A stretch of DNA of 64,000 nt from Tetrahymena elliotti 4EA. Lineage: Eukaryota > Ciliophora > Oligohymenophorea > Hymenostomatida > Tetrahymenidae. Under the pieces are notes generated by a model. It worked only from the letters and a program-made list of their open reading frames with translations. It made no database searches and was not told the origin of the DNA. The translations under genes and the position numbers were made by a program. Each line of letters starts with the position of its first letter. Position 1 is the first letter of the stretch. This document shows, in pieces, positions 24,867 through 37,593 of the stretch. The DNA is taken from NCBI GenBank assembly GCA_000231825.2, contig JH720324.1, positions 865,141 to 929,140 on the forward strand, in the 5' to 3' direction.

Positions 24867-26730
24867 ATGCTTAAAAAATTATCTAGAGATTATTCATCTA
24901 ATAAGCCATATGACTCTTCTTAATCTGACGATAACTCAACGTCTGCTTCACTTTCGTTGAGAGGGTCAGATTACATGGCTTTCGACATTTAAAAAGATAT
25001 TAAAAAAAGCATTTTAACAGATTATAGTGATGAAGATAGCCATCATCACATGAGTGATTAGGTAGATTTTGTTTGGCTGCTAAAGTCTTGTATTGAAGAA
25101 GCACTCTCATACTTCTTAGAATGGCTTCCATTAACTATAATTTATTTTTTTATGACTAGAACTTACTCATAGCAAACAGCAAACGGTTATGGTTTAGGTT
25201 TAGTTTGGCTCAATTGCATGGGATAGGGATTATATTATGGGTTAGGTAGTGGTTTAGAGACTATGGCTTCACATGCACATGGCGCTAAAAATTATGAATA
25301 AGTTGGTATTCTTTTTCAAAAAACTCTTTTTGTCTCCTCAATAATGTTTATTCCAATATGCATGCTTATGATTTATGCAGAACAAATTCTTTTCTTATGG
25401 AATGATAATGCTGAATTATGTCACTTGGCTGGTTAATTGTGCTTGTTTTCTATACCTGGAATAGCTTTTATAGCTGTTTACTATGCCTTCAAAGGTAAAG
25501 CTTTGAAAATTTTTGTATTTTAAATGATTTTTTGCAAAGTTCTAAATGAAATAATTAATGATTGGTATGATAAAATATCTACTAAATTAAACTATGTGAG
25601 CTAGTCTTTCAAATAAAATAAAAACTTGACATTCTCAATAATTATTTTAGAATGAATGAATCCTTTTAATATTTTCATTAAAAATTTATTAAAAAATTAA
25701 TAGCTACACTGAATGCTTAAAATGAATACAGATTATAAGTCTACAGCAGTGGAATTAATTCTATGTTGACAATTATCTACTGTTTGATCTTTATTACTGG
25801 ACTTGATTTTGGAATTATGGGTGCTGCTATTGTTTTTTCTGTATCTTAATTTTCCAACTTGTCTCTATGCTATTTCTTTGCAAATAAAAAATAACATCTA
25901 AAAAAATGCTTTATTCCTTTTACAAAGCTTTGTTTCTAAGATTTAAAGCCTTTCCTTAAGACTGCTATCCCAATTGGATCTCTTGTCTCTTTAGAGTGGA
26001 TCTTGTAGGAAGTTAACTCAATAATTGCATCAAATCTTCCAGAAGAATAATATTCTGCAAGTATTGCTATAGCTAATTTAGCTTCTACCAGTGTCCAATT
26101 CCCTTTAGGTTATGCAACAGCAGCTTGCACTTTTATTGGTAATGAAATGGGAAGAGGAAATGTGAAGAATGCAAAGAAATATGCTCTTTACAGCAGTTAC
26201 ATTCTTTTAGCCCACTTATTGGTAACTGGACTACCTATAATCATATTTAGAGAAAGCATAGCTTCTACTTTTACAGTCAACCCAGAAGTTTAGGAATAAT
26301 TCTTAAGGATCATCTTTTATGCTTTAGCAGTTTATTTCTTTGATTCTATTTAATGTCTTGTTACTGCTTTTATGAGAGCTATAGCCAAAGAAAGATTTAG
26401 TAGTATTTCTTTCCTTATTTGCTATGCTCTTGTAGGATTGACATCAAGCTACTACTTAGCCTATAAAACTAGCTTCGAAATTACTGGAGTTTGGACTGGA
26501 TTAGCTTTAGGTAAATATTAAAAATATATAATATCTTTTTCAAGCTTAATTTACTTTTATAAATTAAAAAAATATAACTAGGCATGAGTCTATATCTGAT
26601 CCTTCAAGCAGTTATGATCCTCTTTACTAATTTGGAAAGTATGGCTAAGAAAATCTAAGGTAGGTTATCTTCTTCAAATACTGAGAATACCAATTTATTG
26701 TTAAACAATTCACATATTCAAGACACATGA
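24867..26730 (+). CDS. MATE family multidrug/toxic compound extruder
   Basis: 527 aa in three exons; introns 25495-25703 and 26511-26581 close in frame. MATE proteins are 12-helix antiporters that export organic cations or metabolites using H+ or Na+ gradients. Seen: a Ser/Asp-rich cytosolic N-terminus of about 75 residues, then membrane helices with WLPLTIIYFFMTRTYS and the MATE motif GLGSGLETMASHAHGAKNYE (family: DTLCSQAYGA). The second half repeats the pattern with IPIGSLVSLEWILQEV, QFPLGYATAACTFIGNEMGRG and a helix pair ending in AYKTSFEITGVWTGLALG. The short C-terminal tail is hydrophilic. The 5' neighbour is divergent. Family assignment is firm; substrate unknown. Confidence 0.93.
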
Positions 26731-27658
26731 AAAAAAAATCCTTTTTAAATTAATAACAAAGAACAATAATTTCTATTAAAATTAATTAACCAATAAACAA
26801 ACAAACAAAATAAAATCAGAATTTTAATCCTGTAATTTTAATCAATTTTGAAAGCCCTTAAATAAAAAATAAAAATTAAATAAATTTATAAAAAATAAAA
26901 TAATGTTTATTAATTCTATTTGTTTTCTTTTTCTATCCATCTTCTCCTATACCATTTTTAAATTAATTAATGTTTTAAATAAAATTAAATTTATCAATAG
27001 ATTAAAAGCACATTAAATTCATAAAAAAATGAAAATAATCATAAGAAAGAAAGTTTTTTATTATTATTAAATCAACAATATTTATTCATTTAGAATTATT
27101 TTTTCATTCAATTTTGATTGTTTGTGATTGAAAGCTTATTTTTAAAAAATAGCTTCATTACAATTTATTCATAACTTATAGACATTTTAGTTTATGATTT
27201 TTTTTTCGATTTTATATCAAATACTAAAAATTTAATTTTAGAATTTAAAGACAGTTAATAATGATCCGATATTTGTTCATCTAATCTCCAATTAATATTC
27301 ATTGCTACAAAAATTAAAATATTTAAATTATTCTTAAACCTACTATCTTTGTTAATAAATTTACTATTTTATCTTATATTGAAATTATATTTTAAAATTA
27401 TTGTAAACTTTTATTATCTTTTTTGCTTTTTTGAATTTAAAAATGGATACTCCAACAACCATTTATTTGCTAATACTACTTTTAATAATTATTTTTATGA
27501 AGATTTGGTTTGAATCCTTAAATAAAACGAATATCACTTCTTTTATTTAAAAATTAAATCCAATAATTTGAAATAAATCTTATTGCTTTGTTTGCAAATA
27601 AATTACTGATCTAACAAACAAATAATTAAATATTTTTAATAAAGATAATCTGTATAAA
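26731..27658. other. Intergenic, AT-rich
   Basis: Between MATE and LRR gene 2, both on +. Runs of A and T, no ORF of coding character, no recognised element. Confidence 0.6.
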
Positions 27659-29192
27659 ATGTTAGGATTACAACCACCTAGAATTTAAACTAGTCTAGAT
27701 GATGTTTTAGACATAGCTGAAGATGTCATGAAAAAGTTTATGTTTGAATTCAGAAAAGCTGCTGTTAGGGAATTAGAAGATATCACAAAAACAGAAAAAA
27801 CATGTGTAAGAGAATAAATCAGAAATATTGCAAAAGTCAGATTTTAAGAATTTGCTCTTGTCATTAAAGAGCCACTTACATAAGTCATTAAAACTATCCG
27901 TGCAGATGCTGCTAAAATAGAACCAAAAAGACCATTAGATGCAAATAAAATTTTATATCCATTAAATGTATTATTTTGATAAAAAACACACACTTATCTA
28001 TTGAAATTTTGAAACGATTGAATTAAAGGGACCTAGAAGCTAGCAAGATAGAATACAATCAGCACCCAACACAAACAGAGAAGTCAAAATAGCTCAAACT
28101 AGTGAAAGAGGATTAATTATTAATGAATTAAAAGTTAATATTTTTTTTTATTGATCTCATTCAAAAAATTTAAAAGATGTTAATAATGATGTTTATATTT
28201 TTATTAGTTCCACAAACTTTAAGAATTCATAACCTATCCTAAAGATGTTAGGTAAGTTTAAAGACTATCTGTTGAGCTTGAGAGTTAGGGTATTGGAGAT
28301 AATGGATTACCTCATTTTGGTCGTATTCTAGGGATGTATCATGGCTGCAGATCTCTCATCCTAAATCTTTCTACGTAAATTTTGTTAAACTGAATAAATA
28401 TATTTACTTATTTATTCTACATAATTCTAAAAGAGCTGTACATTTAATTTTAGAATTTTTTTAAATATTTTATTTTTTCTCATTTATTTAGAAAAGAATA
28501 ATTTTTATGAATTAAATAAATTTTTTAAATAAAAGAAACTCAATTACCTAAAAAGGAGCTGAATTGTTGGGTTAAGGAATGTTTGAATTGAAGAATTTAG
28601 TTTACTTAAATTTGAATCTTTACAAGTAAACATATTTTGAAGATAGATGTTTACCTTTAAAATTAAAATATTTTCTAGTAATAAAGTTAAGCAAAAGGGT
28701 ATGAACCTTGTGATAGAGCCAGTAGCAAATAATTGTGCCTGCTTAAGAGAGCTAAGAATTGAATTAGCTTGGTATTTAAATCACAATTAAGAAATTGTTT
28801 CTCAAAAATTATTTAGCAATTAAATAGGTTCTGGAGGTATGGCTGATTTAGGTGTTCATTTGCTCAACATAAGAAGTTTGGATAAATTATGGTTAGGTTT
28901 ATATGAGTAAATATTCAAATTAAAATTATAATTAAATCTAATAATGTTAAAATAAATATAAAAGTAATTAGATTTATGACGATGGTATGAAAAACTACTT
29001 AAATAGCTTTGCTAAATGCTAAGCATATACTACTTTTACTATTGATTTGAGATTGTAAACCTACTTTATATTTGAAATTTTATCATTAATTTCTTGTTTT
29101 AAAAAAGGAACCCTATTCAAAAGACACTAATTGAAAAACTTAAAACTTACATTAAACATAAAAAAATTGTCAATTTTGAGCTTAATTGCTGA
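27659..29192 (+). CDS. Leucine-rich-repeat protein 2, one repeat per exon
   Basis: 342 aa in eight exons: 27659-27967, 28029-28133, 28208-28374, 28536-28625, 28679-28771, 28817-28906, 28965-29054 and 29108-29192; the total closes exactly in frame. The N-terminus is a charged alpha-helical region (LDDVLDIAEDVMKKFMF and following), then a linker, then LRRs: QRLSVELESQGIGDNGL, NSITQKGAELLGQGMFEL with YLNLNLYK, KGMNLVIEPVANNCACL, and NQIGSGGMADLGVHLL. The consensus NxIGxxGxxxLxxxLxxxxxLxxLxLNL resembles ribonuclease-inhibitor-type repeats. Each of the four middle exons (90, 93, 90 and 90 nt) is one repeat, with phase-2 introns. Role unknown; it is probably a soluble protein-binding protein. Confidence 0.85.
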
Positions 29193-29734
29193 AATAATTT
29201 AATTTAATATCAATTAAAAAATAATTCATTCAAATTTAATTTTATTTGTATTCTTTTTGTTATTTTCATATTGTAGTTTTTTCTACACGACCCCTTAAAT
29301 TTTCTGAAAGATAAATTTTCAATTAAAAAATATCAATATTTCAATTACAAGCTAATAAATTTTTTTAGGGTGGGTCATAATGACTCTTTACAATAAATGT
29401 AATTCTAATTTTTTTAAACATAATTTAAGCTTTAAATATAAATATTGTTTAGTTACTATTGTATATGATTAGAATAATTTATTTTATAATTTTTATGATT
29501 ATTCATTCAATGATTTCAAAAGGCAGGCAAATGTAAATTTTTAGAATAAAAAGTAAAATAAACAAATGCTTTAGATAATTTTATAATAATAAAGTTAAAT
29601 AGCTTCATTGAATAAAAAAAATTAAATTTCATATTAAGAAATATTGAGAGTATTTTGTTAAATTTTTTATACAGAAAAATAGATTTACTTACATTTATTT
29701 TAATAGTTTTTTAACAAAATAATAAATAATTTGA
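29193..29734. other. Intergenic between convergent genes
   Basis: Shared 3' region of LRR gene 2 (+) and the PAS membrane protein (-). AT-rich; small GC patches ACGACCCC (29287) and GGGTGGGTC (29368) could pair over five bases, but there is no further support. Confidence 0.5.
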
Positions 29735-32700
29735 TCAGAGTTTCATATTTAAATAGCTGATTTATTTAAAGAATGTTTCATCATTTAAAAGGGTTATAGT
29801 AGGCAGTAAGAATATAATATTCTAGGCTTATTTATATTCACTCTTCATAATTTTATTTTGATAAATAATGTAGTAACACAAGGTAATCAACATTGTAAAT
29901 AAGAAAACAAACCCAAAAGAAAAAATAATTATTGTATTGAATTGAGTTACTGAAATTAGTTTTTCATGAATTTTATTTGAGCATTCTTCTATTATCTTAG
30001 CAGGTATCACAGAGATTATTGCTTAATCACTATATAAATCAAGCTATTTGGAGTTCTCAAAGTTAAGATTTATTACTACACTCATACTTTAAATGAAATT
30101 AGAGATGTATGCCTAAACCCCTAGCTTTAATTAGCCATTAATAGAAGTTTCACATCTTCCTATTAAGTTTTTTAACAGAGTTGCTGGTATATTATCAGAA
30201 AATATACTGTCTTAAATACAAGCATTTGTTGAAATAATTTCATTAATTTCATTTTCTAGAGATTCATCAATACGCTGTAGGTCAGATATATATTAATCAA
30301 TTGATGAAGAAGAAAAATAATTAGCTTCATCAACAGAGTTTATAAATTAACGAATAATATTATTTGAGCTTTAGACATTTTATTCAGAAGAAGGTACATA
30401 ATTTTAAATTTATTGTCTCAAGATATAGCTAGTTTGTATGTATGTTTGGGCATCTGCAAATCTACTGTAAGATGTTAAAGCATAAGATAAATTGTTAGTA
30501 TAAGTTTTAATTAATCCGAGGGATATAGCGATGTATGCGAAGAAGGGTACAGAGTTTATGATTAATATAATAAAGAAAGACTTATAACTTAAATAATTGC
30601 TCTCTATTCTGAAATTTCTTTGAGCTCTTTTATTAACTTTTTCTTTACCATTTTTAGTCTTCTAAACTCTTTTATTTGTTTATCTACTCACAGAATTTTA
30701 CAGTTCTTCTTACTTTTATTAAATCTTTTTTGAATCAGCTCTTAATGCAATTTCTTTAGCTCTTAAATCAAAATCATAGCAAAATATTAGACTACTTGAA
30801 TCTCCGTCAGTCATTTACTAAATTCTAGTTAATCTTTATAACTCAGATTATATTTGAGTCAAAGTAGTTGACTCATACATTCTTAAAATGAGTTTTATAA
30901 AATGTGTAAATTATCGATAATAGTAAAACTCAAAAATTTGCATGATAATATAGCTCAGAAAAATACAAATTAGTTGAATAATAAAGAAAAGTTAAATTTT
31001 ATTCATATCATCAGTGATTTATTATTTTAAATCAATTGACAATTAACTAAAAAACTCATACAAGGATGAATAATTATCTAGAGAAAATTTTAAACTGGCA
31101 CTATTAAAGCTTACTGCTTATCCTTTTTAAAGACTTTCTGCAGTTAAATTAAAAGAAAAAAGCATCTGCTTAAACAAAAGAGTTGATAAAATTAGTGGCA
31201 TTTCTGTTTTGTAATCATTTGAAAAGTTATTAATAGTGATATTATTAGATGTGTAAGTATCTCTAGCATATTTTTAATTCAAATTTTAATCTAATCCAGT
31301 ATTAAATGTCAAATAACTATCACTAACATAGTTATATACTAATTCAGCTGCTGAGTTATACTCCGTTTGAGATATTTTACCATCTTAAAGTAAATTTTAA
31401 TTTTAAAGTAGCTAGTATACCATAGATAATGAGATTGATATTGGCTATAAAGTAGAACTTCTGAATTTCATCAGATAAATCTAATCTTAAAAGTCAGTGA
31501 AATTAAAGAAGAATAGCAAATTAGCCCAAAGTGTGATTGAAAGAACTATTAAAAATTCAAATATCTTCAGAATCTTTAATTTTTTCAAATCAGGAGGATT
31601 ATTTTTACTTAAAAATTTAGTAAAATTATCATATTTGCTTTAAAATATGCTTTTTTGTAAAGAAGAAGTCACACTTTGTTAATCATTTTTCACCCTTTCC
31701 TTTTTTTAATATTTAAATATTTTTTTATTTCAAAATATAAAATAAATAATGAATTTCATGGGGGATTTATCATTCTTTTTGTTAAGATCTGAATATAAAA
31801 TCCAATTAATAAATTTTTTATAAATTATTTGCAATCAATCCATCAATAAATTTAAAATCAAAATCTATCAAAGTTTTTAATTCTTTTATTTGGATCTATA
31901 ATGTTGGCTTGTAAATATAAATGGATCTGTATTAAAAATGATACATTCAATTCAAAGAAATTTTTTGGAAATCCATAACCCACTGAAATTAAATTAACGA
32001 AAAGAAGTCAAAATCTAATCTAAAAAATTGTTTATGTCTGTGCATGTCATTTAATATTAAATTTCTTTTGTGTTTTTTGGAAAAATTGGCAAAAAAGAAA
32101 ATATTTTTGCTTTTTCATAAAAAAATTAAGAATTCGTCTAAAAGAATAATTAGTTACATTTGGATCAGGCTATTCTAGTTTTATTTCTGGTAAAATGGCT
32201 TGGTTTTCTTAGTTGAATAAGGTATCATTGTTGTTAGCTTTAGTTTCTTTATTTTAGTTGTTACTGATTGTATCAATGGTATGTTATTTTTGTTAATAAG
32301 TACTTACAAAAGTAGATGTTTTATTCGCCTTTCTTTTAGTTTGTGTGAGATCTATATTTTAAATTTTATTAGTGGATGAATATTTTTGCTTGTTTGATTC
32401 AGTTTTTCTGCTTCTGAAAGTTTTTTGACTTTTAAAACTTTTTTAGCTTCTTAAGCTTTTGTGACTAAACTGTGTCTTAGTGTGAAATTGTGATTCTGAT
32501 TCCTCTTTGATAATAACTGATGTTGATTCTTACTTATATCTATCAATAATAGAAATAGATCCTTAGTTTTAATTATTTTCAATGTTTTAGTCACTTTCAT
32601 TTTCAATTATCAATTCTAGTTCTACATTTTCTACCATTTCATTCTTTTATTAATCATTTTCTTCTTCTTAATTAAGACTCCAAGACTACTCCATTCTAAA

Positions 32701-35700
32701 GCTTGCAAGCTATTCATCTTGCTACAGTATTGGAACTTATTCCGATCCCTAAAAATAAAAATATCAATTAAAATTTTGAGTCAAATTAATTCTAAAATTT
32801 TACTTTCATAGCTGAATGAGATTTAAATAATTTTTCATTAGTTGTTTTCAATTTTTTTAATTCAAAATTTCTCTTTTATGGAGAGAATTTCCCTAAATTG
32901 TAACTTTCTATTAATTACTGACTTACTTAAATAGACTGATCAGATGCAATCTAAGATTTCTACAAAATATTTCTTTCTGATTCAGGTTTATGGATAACAG
33001 ATATTTGAGAAACATCTATTAAATTTTAGCTGTATATTTTATTTTAGTGGTCATATTTAGATGGATATCCTTCAGAAGGTCTAAAAGATTCAATATCTTC
33101 TGAAATTTAGTATTTTTTTTGGTTAAAAAAAGAGCTATCCAAATCTTCTAAAATACTCTATTAAAATTTTTGCCCATGATTTGCTTTTCCAAATTTATTC
33201 TAATCTAGCTCTTTCAGCTACTTAAAAATTGAACTTTCTATTTCAATCATAGAGCCAGCATTTTCAAAGTTTTCATACTCATCTTTGAATTATAAAGCTG
33301 TATTACTCTCTGATACTTCCTTGCTCGGTATCTAATTATGTTAGTTCAAAATTTTATGAATTATAATAGTTTATATTGATTTTAAAAGATTAAATATATT
33401 TTGATTGATAATTGATAAATTTCGGAGAAGTCGGGAGAAATTAATTAAATTTAATTTTTAATTTTAACATTTTTTTAAAAAATTTTGTTTTTTATTAAAT
33501 TAAAATAATTATCTCAATTAGTTAATACACATTTCAACCATTAAAATATTAAAAAAGTAAAAATAATAGTAAAAACTTGGTGAAATGTTTAACTTTTTCC
33601 GATTATATTCTTTATTTCTTAATTTCTTTTACTCTAATGTTTGATAAGATGATTGGTTGATTTAGTTTTAATTCTAATAAATATATCAAAAATCTTTCAA
33701 TAAATTAATTAAATTGATCTTATCAAGGGTGTTGCAGCCTTTCAAAGATTAATAATTATAATTATAGGAAATGCTGATTAAAATATAATATGAGTGGGTA
33801 ATTGCTTTAATCATCTAATTTTTATTTTCTTTGAAATTTATCATTTAATTCAAAAACTATTAAAAAATAATTTAAAATATTTAATTATATTTTTTACTTA
33901 GATTTTCTTTTCATTGTCTTCATTTTTCTATAAAGTTTTCATTTTTTCTAGCTCAATAGATGGTTATTTAATTGTTAAACGTTTAGCAAAACTCTTTTTT
34001 TTAGATTTCTGTGAAAAAATCGACTTGATTTGATTTTTGTTAATATTAAAAACATCGTTATTTTAATAATCTTTAGAGTTCAGTTTCTTAAAGAAATCTC
34101 TTTCAGATGTTTATGGAGCATTCATGTAATTTAATTCTTTTTAAATTTTTATATTAGGAATATCTGGACTCATAATATCATCTATATCTCTTTCGGTTTA
34201 AATTGCGCTTTATGACCCATTTTATTTTTTTAAATCAATAATTTTATCAATTAAGAGAATGAAATATTTAACATCTTTGTACTAGAGAGATTTCTACTTT
34301 TTTATAATTTTAAAATCAATCATAAAACTCCTAAACATCATACTTGATAACTATTTTTTTTATTTTATAGAGTTAAAGTAGAAAATGAAACATGAAATTT
34401 ACACTTTTAATAGAAGATCTTTTTGATTTCAGAGACCTTAGGGATGGGTTACTTTATTGCTGTTATTTTTCATGAATTTCTGCCTAAGTCTTAAAGTAAT
34501 GTAAATTAGGTAAATTTATTCTTATATTTTGAAAGTACAAGTTATCAATTTAATCTAAGCTACAAATTTCATTTTATATTCTATCAAATTCTCCCATTAT
34601 TTCATACATATCAAAACCTTACAATGTCTGGCTTGTAGGAAATTGCTCTAATCCTATTTTTTCTAACAATTCATAATTCACATTTTCTATTGTGCTAATT
34701 TTATATTAATGATAATTCTTAGTCAAAATTTTAAACTTAATTTAGTTTTTAATTTTCCATTCATTTTAGAACCATTTTTTTTAAATAATCAATAAAATTA
34801 AAATTTTTCATTCAAAATATAAATATTTTTAATTTAGGAAAAGCTAGAAAATACTTTCCAATATTTTTTTAAAAAATATTTACTTGTTTTCACTGACTAT
34901 GATTTGACCATCAAATTAAGAGGGTTATCTGGCTTGTTAAAAAAATACAAAGAATCCTATTTATGACAAATCTATAAAATTAATGCTGATAAACATTTGA
35001 ATTGGGATAATCCATCCAAAATCATGAAGTAAATATCCTTATTTCAATTCTTAAAGCATTTTATTATTTTCTCCTGCTTTTAAGTACTAAGTGAATTTAA
35101 AAAATTTTAGATTTGAAAATTAATAAATTTAATTACATCATTAACTAACTCATCATGGTAGAATGCAATTATATTAGGTAGAATTTAGTTTAAATTTTTG
35201 TGATATTAGAATTCTTATCTTGAATACCCAAGCAGCTTAGGAACCTGCTAAGAAAACCACAAAATTTCACCAAAGTTTTTAGAGTAACCAATTTAAAGAG
35301 AATATACTGAATTTGAAAATATTTACATGATCGTATTAGATCCTAGCAGTAAATTCATATCAATAGTTTTACTGAATTATCTTTTTTGCATAATTTCAGA
35401 AGATTTTCTCAAATCGCTTTTAATTTCACTCAAAAAAAAGCAAAGAAGTGATTAATTATCTCTTGTTGGAATTTTTTCATAAAAGTGAGTTAATTTCTAT
35501 TCACACTCCCCAAGGAATTTCTAATATTCGTCATTAATATTTTTGAATATCTGGATAGAGTCTACTCCATTTTTAATTCTATTTAATGTCTATTTCAATA
35601 TTTTTTATTTTTAAAAATATATTAAGAATTTATTATACTTCTATTTTTAGTTGTATTGCATCAAGTACAGCAGCCTAATTTTATTATTTTATTTTCTCTA

Positions 35701-37593
35701 CCTCAAAAAATAAGTTACAGGCCTATAAAGTGTTATAAATCTCTTTTTTTGTATCTAACTCTTACCTATTTTAAATTCATTTTTTATCAATCATATTTAT
35801 CATAAAAAATATTTGATTTTAAATATCAACGATTTAAATTTTTCAAACTAATTAATTAAAAAATGAAATCAACAATTTGAAAATAAGAAAAATTTCCAAC
35901 AACTCAAATAAATTGATCAAACAAACAAACAATCTATCTCTAATTTTTTTTCAAAATTTGATCATTTTTTTGGTTGAAGATAAAAATGTAAATAATGCAA
36001 TAAAATTTTTTGTTAATTTAAAATAAAATACTGAAAATGCTGGTCCATAGACTCCCTGATATCATCTAGAAAGACATTTAATCCAGCTTTAAACCAAAAA
36101 CCTCTAACTATTTTAACATTTAAAGAGATTTATAACTGTTGCTTTTGGCTAAGGATTTTGATGACTTTTTGTAAACTGTATAGGTTCTTTTTTTAAAGGA
36201 TCATATATTTGATTAAGATGAAGAATTGGCAAGAAACATGATTCTAAGTTATATAGCTTTCTTTGGTTAAAATATTTTAGCATATATTATTTAAGATAAA
36301 AGTCACTATTTGTGCATTTGTTTCAAAATGACCCTCTTGAATACCTATTATTTTACTGATACTTTTACAAAAGCAGGTAGCTTCAATACAATAAGTTGAG
36401 TGTAATTCATACATGCTGATGATTAAGAATTTATAGAGCTTACTTTAAAATAAAGTTTTTTTATATCTTGTCAAGAAAGCTAACTAGAGGCAAAAGTGAT
36501 GAATTTTCTTTTATTTTTGATTTCTGATTTGTTTTTCAATTTAATTTTAGTTACCATTTAAAGTAGAATACATAACTATTTTAATAAATTTAGAATTATA
36601 GTATTATAAATAGCAAAGACTAGTGATTGGTAATATTAGTATTGAAATAACTATAAATGACTTTTAAGAAACTAGCTTAAAGTAGCACTATAATATTTAT
36701 CCTATTATTATTCCTATAAATAACATATTCAATCCTATTACATTAGCATATATTTTGATTTTATCTGAATAAGGTATATTAATTTCAAAATCTTTAGCTA
36801 CCAAAATGAAATATATTATACAACTTATAATAACAAATGTCATTCCTCCATGCTTATCATAGAAATCCATGTACAGTATTAAAATAATAAGATGCTTTAG
36901 CATTTATGATAAGCTATTTTCTTTTGTAAATGTAATTCTAGAAAGACCTCTTTCAAATATATTCACACAACAATCTGAGAATTATAATTAGTAGAAGCTA
37001 GTGATTTAGGCTAATAAAATGAGCAAAGTCCCAAAGGTGGCTTATATAGGACTACTATTTGGAAAAGAATTTTAATTATAATATGAATTATTTTAATTTG
37101 TTGTAGATTAATTAGAAGAATTAGCATATGGTAAAAGCTGCAAATATCCTATTTCTAAAAGAATCAAAAATATGTAGTGATTGTAATAAGTAAAATAGTA
37201 GTTTACAATCTTTCGAACAGAGTTATAAGACTTAAATTTTACTACTAAAAAAAGTAGCAGCATTATAAAAACTAGACTAAGAGTTAAGCAAATTATATTT
37301 AAATTATTATCCATCTAATCAGCAACATAAGCGGATGGCCTGCTTAGGTAGAAAATAATTTATAAAACTAAATATTGTTGATTTATTTGAGAATATTGTG
37401 TAAATGGGAGAGAAAGAATCTATAAGTAACTAAAGATAGTGACAATAAAATTGAGTTCAGATATTTCAATATCCCATTCTAAAGCATGCAATTTGAATTA
37501 TCTTTTATAAAATTTGAACAATAACTACTTAGCTTTCAGGACGAAGGCGCTTTATTTTTAAAGAGTAGAGTAGTTTTATTAAAAGCTCCTCAT
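29735..37593 (-). CDS. 2,061-aa PAS-domain multi-pass membrane protein, TmcB-like
   Basis: One gene in nine exons (37593-36032, 35765-35639, 35589-35088, 35049-34884, 34694-34403, 34350-33898, 33331-32804, 32748-32158, 31699-29735); the sum, 6,186 nt, is exactly in frame. ATG at 37593 is preceded two codons upstream by an in-frame TGA. The order matches the ciliate TmcB-like family. First come several N-terminal membrane helices (e.g. LTLSLVFIMLLLFLVV, MTFVIISCIIYFILVA). Then an alpha-helical repeat region (YQKFLGECEQKL), and a PAS-type sensor with IGYSKNFGEILWFSQQ, LLGYSRQEF, NLNQILPNIIAFYHDEL and WIIPIQMFI. A long charged Ser/Lys/Gln-rich linker follows. Last are C-terminal helices (IFEFLIVLSITLWANLLFFF, FFIIQLICIFLSYIIMQIF, SFFIILIINSVPFFAYIAIS, TIIIFSFGFVFLFTMLI) around loops that may face outside. 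Probably a sensor; ligand unknown. Introns range from 38 to 566 nt. Confidence 0.85.

Noticed and set aside
29735..37593. Three or more separate small membrane genes
   Set aside because: Eight phase-consistent introns join the pieces into a single 2,061-codon frame with the expected domain order.
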